A stretch of DNA of 64,000 bases from Mycobacterium sp. M26 (GCF_001494595.1 NZ_LN929907.1:1679468-1743467); one strand, 5' to 3'. Counted from the stretch's first letter, positions 55,118-63,894 are shown. A program made the numbers and translations. Notes: generated from the letters alone by a model not told the origin.

Positions 55118-55954
55118 CTACTGCCCGGGTGGGAAGTTCACATTCTTGGTGACCGCTTCCCATTCGTCGATCGACGCCAACAGCGCTGCGATCTTGTCGC
55201 GCACCGCCTTCAGGACGTCACGACCGAGAAGTAGTCGTAGCGGCGGCTCGTCGAGCGCCGCCAACATCAGCACCGCTTCGGCAACCTTGCGGGGGTCACC
55301 GGGCAGATGGTTCGCGAACTCCTTGATCAGAGTCTTGCGGGTACCGACATTGTCTTCGTACTCACTGATCGGCGCGCCGGATTCCCACATTGAGCGGGTC
55401 GCCCAATCGGTGCGGAACGCGCCCGGTTCGACAGCGCTCACCTTGATGCCGAATGGCTTAACCTCCTGGGCTAACGCCTCGGTCAGCGCTTCCAGAGCGA
55501 ACTTCGTCGAGGAGTAGTACGCATTCGGGGGATTGGCCACCAGACCGGTCATCGACGAGATGTTCACGATGTAGCCGGATCCGTTGGCACGCATGCCGGG
55601 CAGGACAGCCTTGATCGTGTCGACGACGCCGAAGTAATTGGTGTCGAACAACTTTCGGACCTTGTCGTCTTCACCCTCTTCCACGGCGGACAGGTAGCCG
55701 TTGCCGGCATTGTTCACCAGGACATCGATTCCGCCGAACGCGTCGTGCGCGGCCTTGACCGCGTCGGCGATCTGCGTCTTGTCCGTCACGTCCAACGGCA
55801 CGGCGACCGCGCGGTCGCCGAACCCGTCGACCAGATCGGCCACCGTCTCGGTACGGCGCGCGGTCACCACGACAGAGTGTCCTGCTTCCAGGGCCGCCTG
55901 CGCGATTTCACGCCCGATTCCGGTGGAGCACCCCGTGATCAACCAGCGGCTCAT
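55118..55954 (-). CDS. Short-chain dehydrogenase/reductase (1)
   Basis: This 278-residue SDR starts at ATG 55954, two bases after the DUF1214-like stop, the last gene of a four-gene minus-strand operon. Cofactor motif 'LITGCSTGIGREIAQAALEA' lies at about 5-24, 'VLVNNAGNGYLSAVEEGE' follows, with catalytic Ser in 'VNISSMTGLVANPPNAYYSS' and Tyr-x3-Lys in 'YYSSTKFALEALTEALA'. It should oxidise or reduce a hydroxyl or keto group. Converges on the DUF7064-like gene. Confidence 0.94.
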   Translation of the reverse strand: MSRWLITGCSTGIGREIAQAALEAGHSVVVTARRTETVADLVDGFGDRAVAVPLDVTDKTQIADAVKAAHDAFGGIDVLVNNAGNGYLSAVEEGEDDKVRKLFDTNYFGVVDTIKAVLPGMRANGSGYIVNISSMTGLVANPPNAYYSSTKFALEALTEALAQEVKPFGIKVSAVEPGAFRTDWATRSMWESGAPISEYEDNVGTRKTLIKEFANHLPGDPRKVAEAVLMLAALDEPPLRLLLGRDVLKAVRDKIAALLASIDEWEAVTKNVNFPPGQ

Positions 55955-55955
55955 A

Positions 55956-57209
55956 TCAGTTCGTCCCTTCCGGAAGCCGGCGCAGATACGCTGCGCGACG
56001 GTTGGCGAGTTCGGCGGCACGCTCCCGCTCGGACACGCGACGAAGACCAGGCACCTCGTGCTCGAGCTTGTCCAGTGCAACGACTTGTCCGCGTGCGCCG
56101 AGATCCGGAGTCGGCCCCTCCGGCCCGAACTCGGCCATCCGCAGGGTCAGAATTCCTTCACGCAACCCGTCGGAGTCGATCCAGTTGGCGACGCCGGGAT
56201 CGGTGGGGGAGATGACGTAGGTATAGGTGCCGTCGTCGTTGGCGACCGATTGGGCCTTGTTGAGGCTGCCGGTGCGGTCGACGATGTCCAACGTCGTACC
56301 CCAGATATTGCTCAGGGGAACGGTGAAGTATTCGGCGCCGCCGTCGCTGACGTCGACGACAAAGGCCTCACCGGGCGCCAGGTCGAAGCGACCCATCACA
56401 TACACCTGGTTGCGCATCGCACCGACTTTGTCCGCCGACCAGGCGAGATTGAAGTGGTTCGGCGGCATCTTGTAGACGCCGTGGCTGAGTTTGCCGGTGA
56501 AGTTGGCGAAGTAGGCCATCATCTCGGCCGTCGCGTCGGCCTGTTCGTCCAGCGTGCGGGCGGGGGTGCCCGGTGTTCCACCCAGCCGCTCCACGGTGAG
56601 GTGGTTGGGGTCGTCGACGCCCCAATTCAACAGCACGTCGCGGATGTAGAACTCGTGGGCCGCGGCAGTGGTCTGAACATGGTTCGGCCGATCATCTGCC
56701 GGGTCGGAATCGACTGTGATGACGAACGATCCGTCGGAATCGACCTCCATGGTGCGGCCGTTGAGGACCGCGACAGTGCCCATATTGGCGTCCCAGAGAG
56801 TGAAGTAGTTCTCAGTCATGCGATTCTTGCCAACCCGGCCCCTGATCTCGTAGCGCTCGTCGCCCGAGATCGGGATGACGCGGTACACGCTGTCGGGATT
56901 GTCGATACCCCAACGTGATCCAGGAATCGCACGCCCACCCACGGGGTGACCAAGGCGGGTGATGCAGGTGACTTTCGGTCGCAGCTTGTCCTGATTCGAC
57001 GACCACACCGCCGCCGAGAACATGACTTCGGCGAAGGCATCGTCGAATACGCCACGCATTGCCTCTGATGCTTTGGCGCGGCCGAGCCAGTTTTCGGCAA
57101 CCTGCTGGTAGGCCGCGCGCACCGTCGGGTGTTCCATGAGATCGAGGGCCGCCAACTCCTGTTCATGTTGGGAGGGTGTGGCTACCGGATGATCTGCGTC
57201 GGTGAACAT
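55956..57209 (-). CDS. DUF1214-containing protein
   Basis: This 417-residue protein starts at ATG 57209. The C-terminal part has DUF1214 features: 'FTVPLSNIWGTTLDIVDRTG', 'DGTYTYVISPTDPGVANWID' and 'SDGLREGILTLRMAEFGPEG'. The N-terminal part is helical ('MEHPTVRAAYQQVAENWLGR'). DUF1214 proteins occur in steroid and aromatic gene clusters; no activity is established to my knowledge. It sits six bases after the sulfotransferase gene at 57215. Confidence 0.82.
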   Translation of the reverse strand: MFTDADHPVATPSQHEQELAALDLMEHPTVRAAYQQVAENWLGRAKASEAMRGVFDDAFAEVMFSAAVWSSNQDKLRPKVTCITRLGHPVGGRAIPGSRWGIDNPDSVYRVIPISGDERYEIRGRVGKNRMTENYFTLWDANMGTVAVLNGRTMEVDSDGSFVITVDSDPADDRPNHVQTTAAAHEFYIRDVLLNWGVDDPNHLTVERLGGTPGTPARTLDEQADATAEMMAYFANFTGKLSHGVYKMPPNHFNLAWSADKVGAMRNQVYVMGRFDLAPGEAFVVDVSDGGAEYFTVPLSNIWGTTLDIVDRTGSLNKAQSVANDDGTYTYVISPTDPGVANWIDSDGLREGILTLRMAEFGPEGPTPDLGARGQVVALDKLEHEVPGLRRVSERERAAELANRRAAYLRRLPEGTN

Positions 57210-57214
57210 CGTCG

Positions 57215-58396
57215 TTACCTCGAACTCTCTGCATGGGGACGGAACCGGGCGTTGTAGGTGGCGAATCGTTCGTTGATCTGGCTATCGCTGAGCTGGAAGT
57301 CTGCGGCGGCGTAGGGCGGTCGACTCGTCTCACGGGGTCGATCACTTAGCCAGCGGCGCATGGCGGCCTCGGCGGACGCGCTCAGCGCAAGATTGATCGC
57401 GTCATAGACGCGGCTCACCTGGCCGATGGGATCGGCCACGGCGTCGATGAATTCGATATCAGTGCAGCGCGACGACTCGTCGGACCATTGCGAGCGCACC
57501 GCCATCGCGCGGTCATTGGTCCAGCCCATCCTCTCGAGCCACTCGGCGCCGACCTGGCGGCGGTCCACGCGGTCGGAGTGCATCGCGTGCAACGTGGCGT
57601 TGAGACTGGCTCCGGAGGCGATCGTGTCCCGGGGATCACGGTGCATGTGGACGATGTGCAGATCCGGGAACTGGGCCCGCAGCACGTCGAGGTAGCCCAG
57701 GTGCGCGGGAGATTTGAGCACCCATCGTTGCGCGGTCCGGCCGCACTGCCGCTTCTGCCACTGCAGGAATTGCAGCATCCGATGAAGGTAGGTGTAAGCG
57801 GGCGTGAAGTCCTGGGTGTCGATCCAGGCCCGGTACTCCGGTACGTGGGCGCCGGACTCCGGGACGTGCGACAGGAATGCGTCCGAGAGAAAGACGATCT
57901 CTTCTTCGGGTTCGCGGGCGTGCATCGGGTGGATGGCGAAAAGCTCCGGAGTCAGTTCCCGCGACACGGCTTCGCGTTTCTCGCTGATCGCGATCCGGGG
58001 GTCGTCCTGAGGGGACCACTGGTGGTCCAACTTTGGGGCAACCTCGACCACTTCCCAGCCGTAGGCACAGTGGAATCGGTCATCGGCAGCCAGCAGTCGC
58101 TGAAGCAGGGTGGTTCCGCTGCGCATCATTCCGACGACAACGATCGGTGCGACGATCTTCTCGTCCAGGATTTTCGGGTGTCGCCGGAACCACTCCTGGG
58201 CACGGAGGCGCATCCGCAGGCTGTGAACCAGACCGGAGCGCAGGATGTGGACACCGACGTCGTTGAGATCGGCCGTCGCATAGCTGTGGGCGAGCACCGT
58301 CAGAGGGGTGTGAAAGCTCAGCGGGCCCCAGTCCTGCAGGTCTTCCTTGCGCTGTGCCTGCGCCGTCAGCTCGGTGACATCGAATGGCGTGCTCAC
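57215..58396 (-). CDS. PAPS-dependent sulfotransferase family protein (2)
   Basis: This 393-residue protein starts at GTG 58396, six bases after the NTF2-like gene. The 5'-phosphosulfate loop is 'VVVGMMRSGTTLLQRLL' (about 86-102) and the 3'-phosphate motif 'LHIVHMHRDPRDTIASGASL'. 'RWVLKSPAHLGYLDVLRAQF' is conserved. It is a paralogue of the protein encoded at 52824, in the same superfamily group but diverged. Two such genes in one cluster suggest two acceptor positions or chain types. Confidence 0.92.
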   Translation of the reverse strand: MSTPFDVTELTAQAQRKEDLQDWGPLSFHTPLTVLAHSYATADLNDVGVHILRSGLVHSLRMRLRAQEWFRRHPKILDEKIVAPIVVVGMMRSGTTLLQRLLAADDRFHCAYGWEVVEVAPKLDHQWSPQDDPRIAISEKREAVSRELTPELFAIHPMHAREPEEEIVFLSDAFLSHVPESGAHVPEYRAWIDTQDFTPAYTYLHRMLQFLQWQKRQCGRTAQRWVLKSPAHLGYLDVLRAQFPDLHIVHMHRDPRDTIASGASLNATLHAMHSDRVDRRQVGAEWLERMGWTNDRAMAVRSQWSDESSRCTDIEFIDAVADPIGQVSRVYDAINLALSASAEAAMRRWLSDRPRETSRPPYAAADFQLSDSQINERFATYNARFRPHAESSR

Positions 58397-58401
58397 GACC
58401 C

Positions 58402-58845
58402 TCAGAACTTCAGATGATGGCTGGTGTCGCCGACCTGGTCGACGAACATGATCCGGGTGTCGAACCACCACTGTCCGTCGAGTCGATGGAAGGTGTCGCG
58501 ATAGTGGCCGGTGACGATGATCTGCAACGGCAGATCGGGTGTCGCCTGGGTGACGCTGTAGTAGGAGCGGGCTTCGGCTCGGTCGGCTGCCTCGTCGACG
58601 TAGATCTGGACGTTGGTCGTGTGGTGCCGGGTCTTGGGTGTGCCGTCTTCATAGAGGCGGGTGGCCATGCCGTACATCCGTCGGACCCCGGCGACCCCGG
58701 CGAAGATCGCTTCGGGCGGCGGCTCTTCCATCGCGGTGATGCGCCCGTGCGTGAAGAGCTCGGCGACCCCGTCGAGTTCTCCGCCGTCGAGGAGCTCGGC
58801 GTAGCGGTAGATCAGGTTCTCGATCTCGCGGGCGCTGTCACTCAT
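58402..58845 (-). CDS. SnoaL-like (NTF2-fold) protein, first gene of the minus-strand cluster
   Basis: This 147-residue protein starts at ATG 58845. It has the SnoaL_4 pattern 'EIENLIYRYAELLDGGELDG', 'YEDGTPKTRHHTTNVQIYVD', 'GHYRDTFHRLDGQWWFDTRI'. It resembles the tsaD-coupled protein at 45048 along its length. Such proteins act on steroid- or polyketide-like substrates in some clusters. It leads the operon of sulfotransferase, DUF1214 and SDR genes (gaps of one to six bases). Confidence 0.87.
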   Translation of the reverse strand: MSDSAREIENLIYRYAELLDGGELDGVAELFTHGRITAMEEPPPEAIFAGVAGVRRMYGMATRLYEDGTPKTRHHTTNVQIYVDEAADRAEARSYYSVTQATPDLPLQIIVTGHYRDTFHRLDGQWWFDTRIMFVDQVGDTSHHLKF

Positions 58846-58961
58846 TCCATTAGCCCCTCTTCATTGCAAAGTTAGGCAATGTGACCGGAATTACTGAGTA
58901 TTGGTCGTAGGTAATCAGCTGAAGCCTGTTGTGTCAACCATCCGATAGCTATCCTCGCCGC

Positions 58962-59852
58962 GTGACTTCGGAATGGTCGGTCAGCCGTCTCGGTGACCTC
59001 AGCGGCACGCGCATCATCGTGACGGGTGCTACCAACGGCGTCGGTCTGGCCACCGCACGCGCCCTGGTCCGGGCGGGCGCACACGTCATCATGGCCGTGC
59101 GCAACGTCGAGTTCGGCGCTCAGCGCGCCGCCGAGATCGGCGGGAGCACCGAGGTCGTCAAACTCGACCTCGCCGACCAGGCGTCGGTGCGGGCGTTCCC
59201 CGGCCTGTTCGAGGGTGACGTCGACATCCTCATCAACAACGCCGGCATCGTCACCACCACCCGCAGCGAGACGGTCGACGGTTTCGAGACGATGCTCGGC
59301 ACCAACTTCCTCGGCCCGTTCGCACTGACCAATCTGCTGTTCGAGCGCGTCCGCAAGCAGATCATCAATGTCGGATCCGACGGTCACAAACAGGGCACCT
59401 TCGCGTTCGACGACCCGCACCTGCGGACCAGCACGTGGTCGTCGTTCCCGGCCTACGCCCGCTCCAAGCTGGCCGTGATGCTGTGGGGGCTCGAACTCGA
59501 CCGGCGGCTACGGGTGGCGCGCTCGCCGGTGATCAGTCAGCTCACCCACCCGGGTTGGGTGGCATCCAATCTGTCCAATGTTTCCGACAAGCGGGTGATG
59601 GCCGCTTTCCACACCATCGTGCAGTCGGCGGCCAACCGGTTGGGCAACGACATCGACGCCGGTGCTGCGACCACGCTGTACTGCATCAGCGAGCCGATCC
59701 CGCCCGGCAGCTACGTCGGAATCGATAGCCGGCTCGGCCTCAAGGGCGGACCGACGTTGGCCGGACGGTCGGGCAATGCGTGCAGCTACGACGACGCCCG
59801 TCGGCTCTGGACCTTCGCCGAGAAGGAGACGGGGACAACGCTTCCCGTGTGA
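58962..59852 (+). CDS. Short-chain dehydrogenase/reductase (2)
   Basis: This 296-residue SDR starts at GTG 58962. TATCCT ends six bases upstream, consistent with a leaderless transcript. The cofactor motif is 'IIVTGATNGVGLATARALVR', then 'VKLDLADQASVRAF' and 'ILINNAGIVTTTRSE'; the catalytic Tyr-x3-Lys is 'AYARSKLAVMLWGLELDRRL'. It is of the long 'retinol dehydrogenase-like' type that often acts on lipophilic alcohols. It is divergent from the NTF2-like operon and converges on whiB3. Confidence 0.92.
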   Translation: MTSEWSVSRLGDLSGTRIIVTGATNGVGLATARALVRAGAHVIMAVRNVEFGAQRAAEIGGSTEVVKLDLADQASVRAFPGLFEGDVDILINNAGIVTTTRSETVDGFETMLGTNFLGPFALTNLLFERVRKQIINVGSDGHKQGTFAFDDPHLRTSTWSSFPAYARSKLAVMLWGLELDRRLRVARSPVISQLTHPGWVASNLSNVSDKRVMAAFHTIVQSAANRLGNDIDAGAATTLYCISEPIPPGSYVGIDSRLGLKGGPTLAGRSGNACSYDDARRLWTFAEKETGTTLPV

Positions 59853-59855
59853 CAG

Positions 59856-59889
59856 CAAGAGGCCCACCCCGGTCGGGATGGGCCTCTTG
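59856..59889. terminator. Bidirectional hairpin terminator between SDR and whiB3
   Basis: CAAGAGGCCCA (59856-59866) and TGGGCCTCTTG (59879-59889) pair perfectly; inside, CCC/GGG add to the stem with a GGTC loop. It starts just past the SDR stop and ends 15 bases from the whiB3 stop, so it can end both convergent transcripts. Confidence 0.8.
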
Positions 59890-59904
59890 TGATGTTTGCT
59901 GTGA

Positions 59905-60195
59905 TCAGGCGGTGCGACGGATACCGCGCTTGAGCAACAGTTCGCGCTCCGATTCGCTCAATCCGCCCCAGATGCCGTAGGGCTCGCCGACGGACAGTGC
60001 GTGCGAACGGCAGTGGGCGATCACCGGGCAGCGCCGGCACATCTCCTTGGCGCGCATCTCGCGCTGCGCACGGGCGCGGCCGCGCTCACCATCAGGGTGG
60101 AAGAACATGGACGAATCGACGCCCCGGCAAAGTCCTTGCATCTGCCAATCCCAGATGTCGGCGTTGGGGCCGGGTAGCTGCTGCGGCTGTGGCAT
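59905..60195 (-). CDS. whiB3: Redox-sensing regulator WhiB3
   Basis: WhiB3 is a [4Fe-4S] protein that senses NO, oxygen and redox state, binds SigA and regulates lipid synthesis and virulence genes. I choose ATG 60195 ('MPQPQQLPGPNADIWDWQMQ') because this matches the M. tuberculosis protein; an upstream in-frame start (60219) would add eight residues. Cluster cysteines are Cys23, Cys53, Cys56 and Cys62. The turn 'EPYGIWGGLSESERELLL' and the basic tail 'KRGIRRTA' follow. At 96 residues it is slightly shorter than the M. tuberculosis protein (102). Confidence 0.97.
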   Translation of the reverse strand: MPQPQQLPGPNADIWDWQMQGLCRGVDSSMFFHPDGERGRARAQREMRAKEMCRRCPVIAHCRSHALSVGEPYGIWGGLSESERELLLKRGIRRTA

Positions 60196-60560
60196 TGGAA
60201 AACCCCTCTCCCCGCGCATCTTTCGAACGCGTGAGTTGTGGAACCGATCCGAGCCTGTCGCCGATGACTACTCGTGCCCACAAAATTAGGGGTGGCTTGC
60301 AAAGCGAGTCAATAGCCGCGTCATGTGCTCAATCACATAACAGCAGCTTGAGAATTTACATCACGTTCATCATTGCGACCCACCGGCGCCGGGTGAGGTG
60401 CTAACTCCGCCAGGCCCGATGTGACACTTCCGTGATTTACCCAGGATGGCGCGCCCGGGATTTCCTAGCGATCTATAGGTAGTTGACATGCACGTAACAC
60501 GGGGACCACAAACTGTTAACTGACGTCTTTGTTGGTTCGGATTGATAGCGTCGCCCCCAG
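60196..60560. promoter_or_regulatory. Long divergent control region of whiB3 and the Rv3415c homologue
   Basis: This 365-base stretch has no gene. It is more AT-rich than its surroundings around 60290-60390. A palindrome ATGTG-CTCAAT-CACAT lies at 60323-60338, about 130 bases from the whiB3 start. A TTGACA hexamer lies near 60483, without a convincing -10 at the right spacing. The size fits the complex regulation known for whiB3. Confidence 0.4.
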
Positions 60561-61376
60561 ATGACTTCCACCACGTTAACCGCCGCGGCGTTCGGCCGCG
60601 ATCCGGAATGCTGGCCGCTGCCCACCGCGCACACGCCCGAGGAGCTGTGGCTGCGCGCTGTCGCCGCCGGCGCTCAAGGTCACTACAGCGGCGCCCGCGC
60701 CGACCTCGATGCGCTGCGCCGCATCCGGCCGGCCGGACCGCTGGCGTCTCTGGCCATGAGTACGCATGCCTCATTCCTGCGTCAGCTCGGCGGTCACCGG
60801 CTGGCCCGCGGCTGGGACGGACGGGCACTGGCACTGGCGCACGTCGCCCACGACAGTCCGCACACCCTCGAGGCGCGCGTCGATGCGCTTGTCGGACTGG
60901 CGGCCGACGCCCTCGGCGTGGGTCGGCTGGCCGTCTCCCAGGTCCTGCTCGACCGTGCCGCCGCTGCGCTCGACGGAGCGGACGCGTGGCCGCCGCGGCT
61001 GGCGATCCGGCTGGCGTGGGTGCGCGCCGAACTGGCCATGGCCGGCGGCCGGGGAACCGACGCGCTGAACCATGCCGAGCACGGGGTCGAGCTTGCCGAG
61101 GCGGCCCTGCCGGCGCTGCGCCGGCACCGCGTCAAAAGCGATGTCGTGCTCGCCGCCGCGCTCTGCAGCGCGGGCTTGCCGGAGCGCTCCCGGGCGGTCG
61201 CTGATGCGGCGCTGGACGACACGCTGACCCACGGACTGGTCCCGTTGCGCTGGGCTCTGGCGTGTCTACTTTTCGATATCGGAAGTACAACGCTTACGTC
61301 ACAGCAAGTCTCGGCAATCCGAGACGAATGTGCCGCCACGATCACGCGGCGCGGTGGTCAGTGGTGCCCCGGCTAA
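60561..61376 (+). CDS. TPR-like helical repeat protein (Rv3415c family)
   Basis: This 271-residue protein starts at ATG 60561. It is all-helical, Ala/Leu/Arg-rich, with repeated helix pairs ('LWLRAVAAGAQGHYSGARAD', 'SLAMSTHASFLRQLGGHRLA', 'LALAHVAHDSPHTLEARVDA', 'LAWVRAELAMAGGRGTDALN'), resembling tetratricopeptide repeats. No signal peptide. Function unknown. It precedes sigD by 87 bases in the same direction, as in M. tuberculosis, so it may take part in the SigD circuit. Confidence 0.9.
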   Translation: MTSTTLTAAAFGRDPECWPLPTAHTPEELWLRAVAAGAQGHYSGARADLDALRRIRPAGPLASLAMSTHASFLRQLGGHRLARGWDGRALALAHVAHDSPHTLEARVDALVGLAADALGVGRLAVSQVLLDRAAAALDGADAWPPRLAIRLAWVRAELAMAGGRGTDALNHAEHGVELAEAALPALRRHRVKSDVVLAAALCSAGLPERSRAVADAALDDTLTHGLVPLRWALACLLFDIGSTTLTSQQVSAIRDECAATITRRGGQWCPG

Positions 61377-61463
61377 CGCCCGATCGCCAGGCTGGGCCGA
61401 TATTGTCTAGCTCAATGGCTGCCAGGTAGAGCCCGCTTCGTAACGTTGGAGATATCGCCGTCG

Positions 61464-62045
61464 ATGACAATTCCAGGAGATCGTCTCGACGCCGCCGTTG
61501 CTGAGGCTGTGGCCGGTAGTCGGGATGCGCTCCGGGAAGTGGTAGAGACCATTCGCCCCATCGTGGTCCGGTACATCCGGGCTCGCCTGGGGACCACGGA
61601 GCGAGTGGGCCTCTCAGCCGATGACGTCGCACAGGAGGTTTGCTTGGCCGCCATTCAGGCGCTGCCGCGCTACCAGGATCAGGGTCGCCCCTTCCTGGCC
61701 TTCGTGTACGGCATCGCTGCCCACAAGGTCGCCGACGCTCACCGCGCCGCGGCCCGTAACAAGTCCGACCCCACTGATGTGGTGCCGGAGCGGTACTCGC
61801 TGGAAGCGGGTCCCGAACAGATGGCGGTCCAGGCCGATACCTCGGAGCGGATGAACAAGCTCCTGCAGATCCTGCCCGAGAAACAGCGCGAGATCCTGAT
61901 CCTGCGCATCGTGGTGGGGTTGTCCGCCGAGGAGACGGCCGACGCCGTCGGCAGCACCCCGGGTGCGGTGCGGGTCGCCCAGCACCGGGCACTGGCCAGG
62001 CTGAAAACCGAGATCACCGCGACAGGCGGTGCCGACTATGCCTGA
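61464..62045 (+). CDS. sigD: ECF RNA polymerase sigma factor SigD
   Basis: This 193-residue ECF sigma factor starts at ATG 61464 (a TTG at 61446 is an alternative). Region 2 (about 20-90) contains 'VGLSADDVAQEVCLAAIQAL' and 'PFLAFVYGIAAHKVADAHRA'. Region 4 (about 130-185) contains 'LPEKQREILILRIVVGLSAE' and 'VGSTPGAVRVAQHRALARLK', the helix-turn-helix that reads -35 elements. It overlaps rsdA by 8 bases, so sigma and anti-sigma are made together. Confidence 0.96.
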   Translation: MTIPGDRLDAAVAEAVAGSRDALREVVETIRPIVVRYIRARLGTTERVGLSADDVAQEVCLAAIQALPRYQDQGRPFLAFVYGIAAHKVADAHRAAARNKSDPTDVVPERYSLEAGPEQMAVQADTSERMNKLLQILPEKQREILILRIVVGLSAEETADAVGSTPGAVRVAQHRALARLKTEITATGGADYA

Positions 62046-63372
62046 TTTCGGACGCAACTCCCGCAACGACGACCCGTCGCTGGACGCCATCGTGCGCAGC
62101 GACCAGTTCATCGAGGCCCTGGCCACCGGCCGTCCGGTGGCCCCCCAGGACCAGGGCGATGCCATGCTGGCGTCGCTGCTCGGGGAATGGCGCGACGAGA
62201 TGCGCTGGCCCCCGGCCACCGGTCTGATCACCGAACGCGATGCAGTCACCGCGCTGAACGCCGGCATCGTCGAGAAGCGCAACCAGCGCGCCTCCGGTCC
62301 GGCACGCAGCCGACGCGGCCTGAGCATCGTCGGCGCCGCGGCGGCCGGCGTGCTGGCTGTCGGCGGCTTCGGTGCTGTCGTCTACGGCGCCGGACCTGGC
62401 GATGCGCTCTATGGGCTGCACACGATGTTGTTCGGCGAGCCCACGAATGTCCGCGAGGACCAGGTCGCCCTCGCCTCCGCCGCCGAACAGCTCAAACAGG
62501 TTCAGCAGCTGGTTGAGCAGGGCGACTGGCCAGCGGCCCAAGCCAAGTTGGTCGAGGTCAACAACCAGGTGGCCGGAGTCGCAGACGCGCCGCAGAAGCA
62601 GCAGGTGCTCGAGCAGTGGAACGAGTTGGCCGCCAAGGTCGTGGAGAAGAACCCGGAGGCGACGGTCCCGCCGGGCATCACCTTCACCGTGCCGCCGTCG
62701 GCCACCGAGCTGGTGCCCGCGGTCGTGACGCCGTCCGACGGCCCGGAAGTACCGCCGACCAGCGTGCCGACCCTGCCGCCGATCACGATCTCGACCACCC
62801 CGGGAGAGTCCAGCGCGGTCGGTGGTCCGGGACCGTCGGACACCCCGACGTCGAGCACTGAAACCACCTCGCCGGCCTCGCCGTCGTCGACGACGACCGC
62901 ACCGACGACGACGGTGCCGCCCACGACCGCCACATCGGCCGCGCCGACCACGTCCTCGGCGCCGACCACCTCGTCAGCGCCGTCGACGACCACCGCCGCC
63001 CCGACCACGACGGCCGGTACCACGCCGACGACCACGACTGCGGTGACCACGACGGCGGCGCCCGCCGCGACCACCACGACGACCAGTGCGGCCGCGGCCG
63101 CGCAGTCACCGGCTGCGGCGACCACTACATCGGTGCTGGTAGAGCAGTCGGCGACCACGGCAGCACCGACGGCGGTAGCTCCGACCACGGTCGCACCCGC
63201 CATCACCGCACCGCCGGCCGCGTCGATTCCGAGTGCCGTCGCGACGGTGCCGTCCACGGCGGTTCAGGCGCCCAAGACCCAGCCGCAAATCGTGATTACC
63301 ACCACTGTGGTGCCGATGCCGGTGTTGCCCCAGCTCGGGGGGAGTGGAGCCAGCCAGAGCGGCGCCGGCTGA
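62038..63372 (+). CDS. rsdA: Anti-sigma-D factor RsdA with long Thr/Pro/Ala stalk
   Basis: RsdA is the membrane anti-sigma factor that holds SigD until proteolysed. The 444-residue protein starts at ATG 62038. The cytoplasmic SigD-binding part (1-92) includes 'ASLLGEWRDEMRWPPATG'. The membrane segment is about 94-117 ('GLSIVGAAAAGVLAVGGFGA'). Outside, a helical domain (120-210) is followed by about 230 residues of Thr/Ala/Pro/Ser-rich sequence with scattered short repeats. It is much longer than the M. tuberculosis protein (about 299), the extra length being the stalk, which may be O-mannosylated. Confidence 0.94.
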   Translation: MPDFGRNSRNDDPSLDAIVRSDQFIEALATGRPVAPQDQGDAMLASLLGEWRDEMRWPPATGLITERDAVTALNAGIVEKRNQRASGPARSRRGLSIVGAAAAGVLAVGGFGAVVYGAGPGDALYGLHTMLFGEPTNVREDQVALASAAEQLKQVQQLVEQGDWPAAQAKLVEVNNQVAGVADAPQKQQVLEQWNELAAKVVEKNPEATVPPGITFTVPPSATELVPAVVTPSDGPEVPPTSVPTLPPITISTTPGESSAVGGPGPSDTPTSSTETTSPASPSSTTTAPTTTVPPTTATSAAPTTSSAPTTSSAPSTTTAAPTTTAGTTPTTTTAVTTTAAPAATTTTTSAAAAAQSPAAATTTSVLVEQSATTAAPTAVAPTTVAPAITAPPAASIPSAVATVPSTAVQAPKTQPQIVITTTVVPMPVLPQLGGSGASQSGAG

Positions 63373-63389
63373 TCACGCCTGAGGTGACG

Positions 63390-63794
63390 TCAGCGGAAGC
63401 CGTCGTAGTCCGAGGTTGCCTCGTTCAGTGAGGCGTCGGCGTAGCCGCGGCAGTAATCCCACGTGGCGTAGGCGTCGGGCTCGGGATCATAGGCCGGCTC
63501 GTGCGGTCGCACCGTGCCGTCGACGAGAAGCTGAAGTAGGTTGGCGCGCAACATATCCCAGTCGTGGTAGTGGTCCTGCTGGCATTCGTCGCAGCACACC
63601 ACCAGCCCGCGGATGCCCTTATGGGCGAGCAGGGCCTCATAGACCGCAAGGTCGGCGAGATCGGCTTCCACCGCGGCGCGCTCCTGGGGGTCCAGAGGCT
63701 GGCCGGGCTCCAGTGCATCGAGCGCCGCAGAGGGATCGCACGGGTCGTCGGCGAACGGATCTGGCGGCAGGCCTGGTGGAAGGTGGTCGCGCAC
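63390..63794 (-). CDS. DUF5319 protein (Rv3412 family)
   Basis: This 134-residue acidic protein starts at ATG 63794. It opens 'MRDHLPPGLPPDPFADDPCD' and has a cysteine/histidine cluster 'VVCCDECQQDHYHDWDMLRA' (about 66-85) that could bind zinc or another metal. It ends 'YADASLNEATSDYDGF'. The family is conserved in mycobacteria and corynebacteria at this position, between sigD-rsdA and guaB2, and is uncharacterised. It converges on rsdA with an 17-base gap and is divergent from guaB2. Confidence 0.92.
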   Translation of the reverse strand: MRDHLPPGLPPDPFADDPCDPSAALDALEPGQPLDPQERAAVEADLADLAVYEALLAHKGIRGLVVCCDECQQDHYHDWDMLRANLLQLLVDGTVRPHEPAYDPEPDAYATWDYCRGYADASLNEATSDYDGFR

Positions 63795-63894
63795 GCCTCC
63801 ACACTAGTCAGCACGGCGGGTATCGCGCCAGGGAACGCAACCCCGAGCCGATAGGATGGGGCTCTCATTCCGCCAGCTGATGGGGGCCTCACCG

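Noticed and set aside
61440..61463. GTAACG before sigD as an autoregulated SigD promoter
   Set aside because: It lies only 18 bases before the ATG, too close to be the -35 of a transcript that includes the start codon.
62700..63250. Tandem DNA repeats or a CRISPR-like array
   Set aside because: The repetitive look comes from Thr/Ala/Pro codons in the RsdA stalk; there are no regular repeat-spacer units and the frame stays open.
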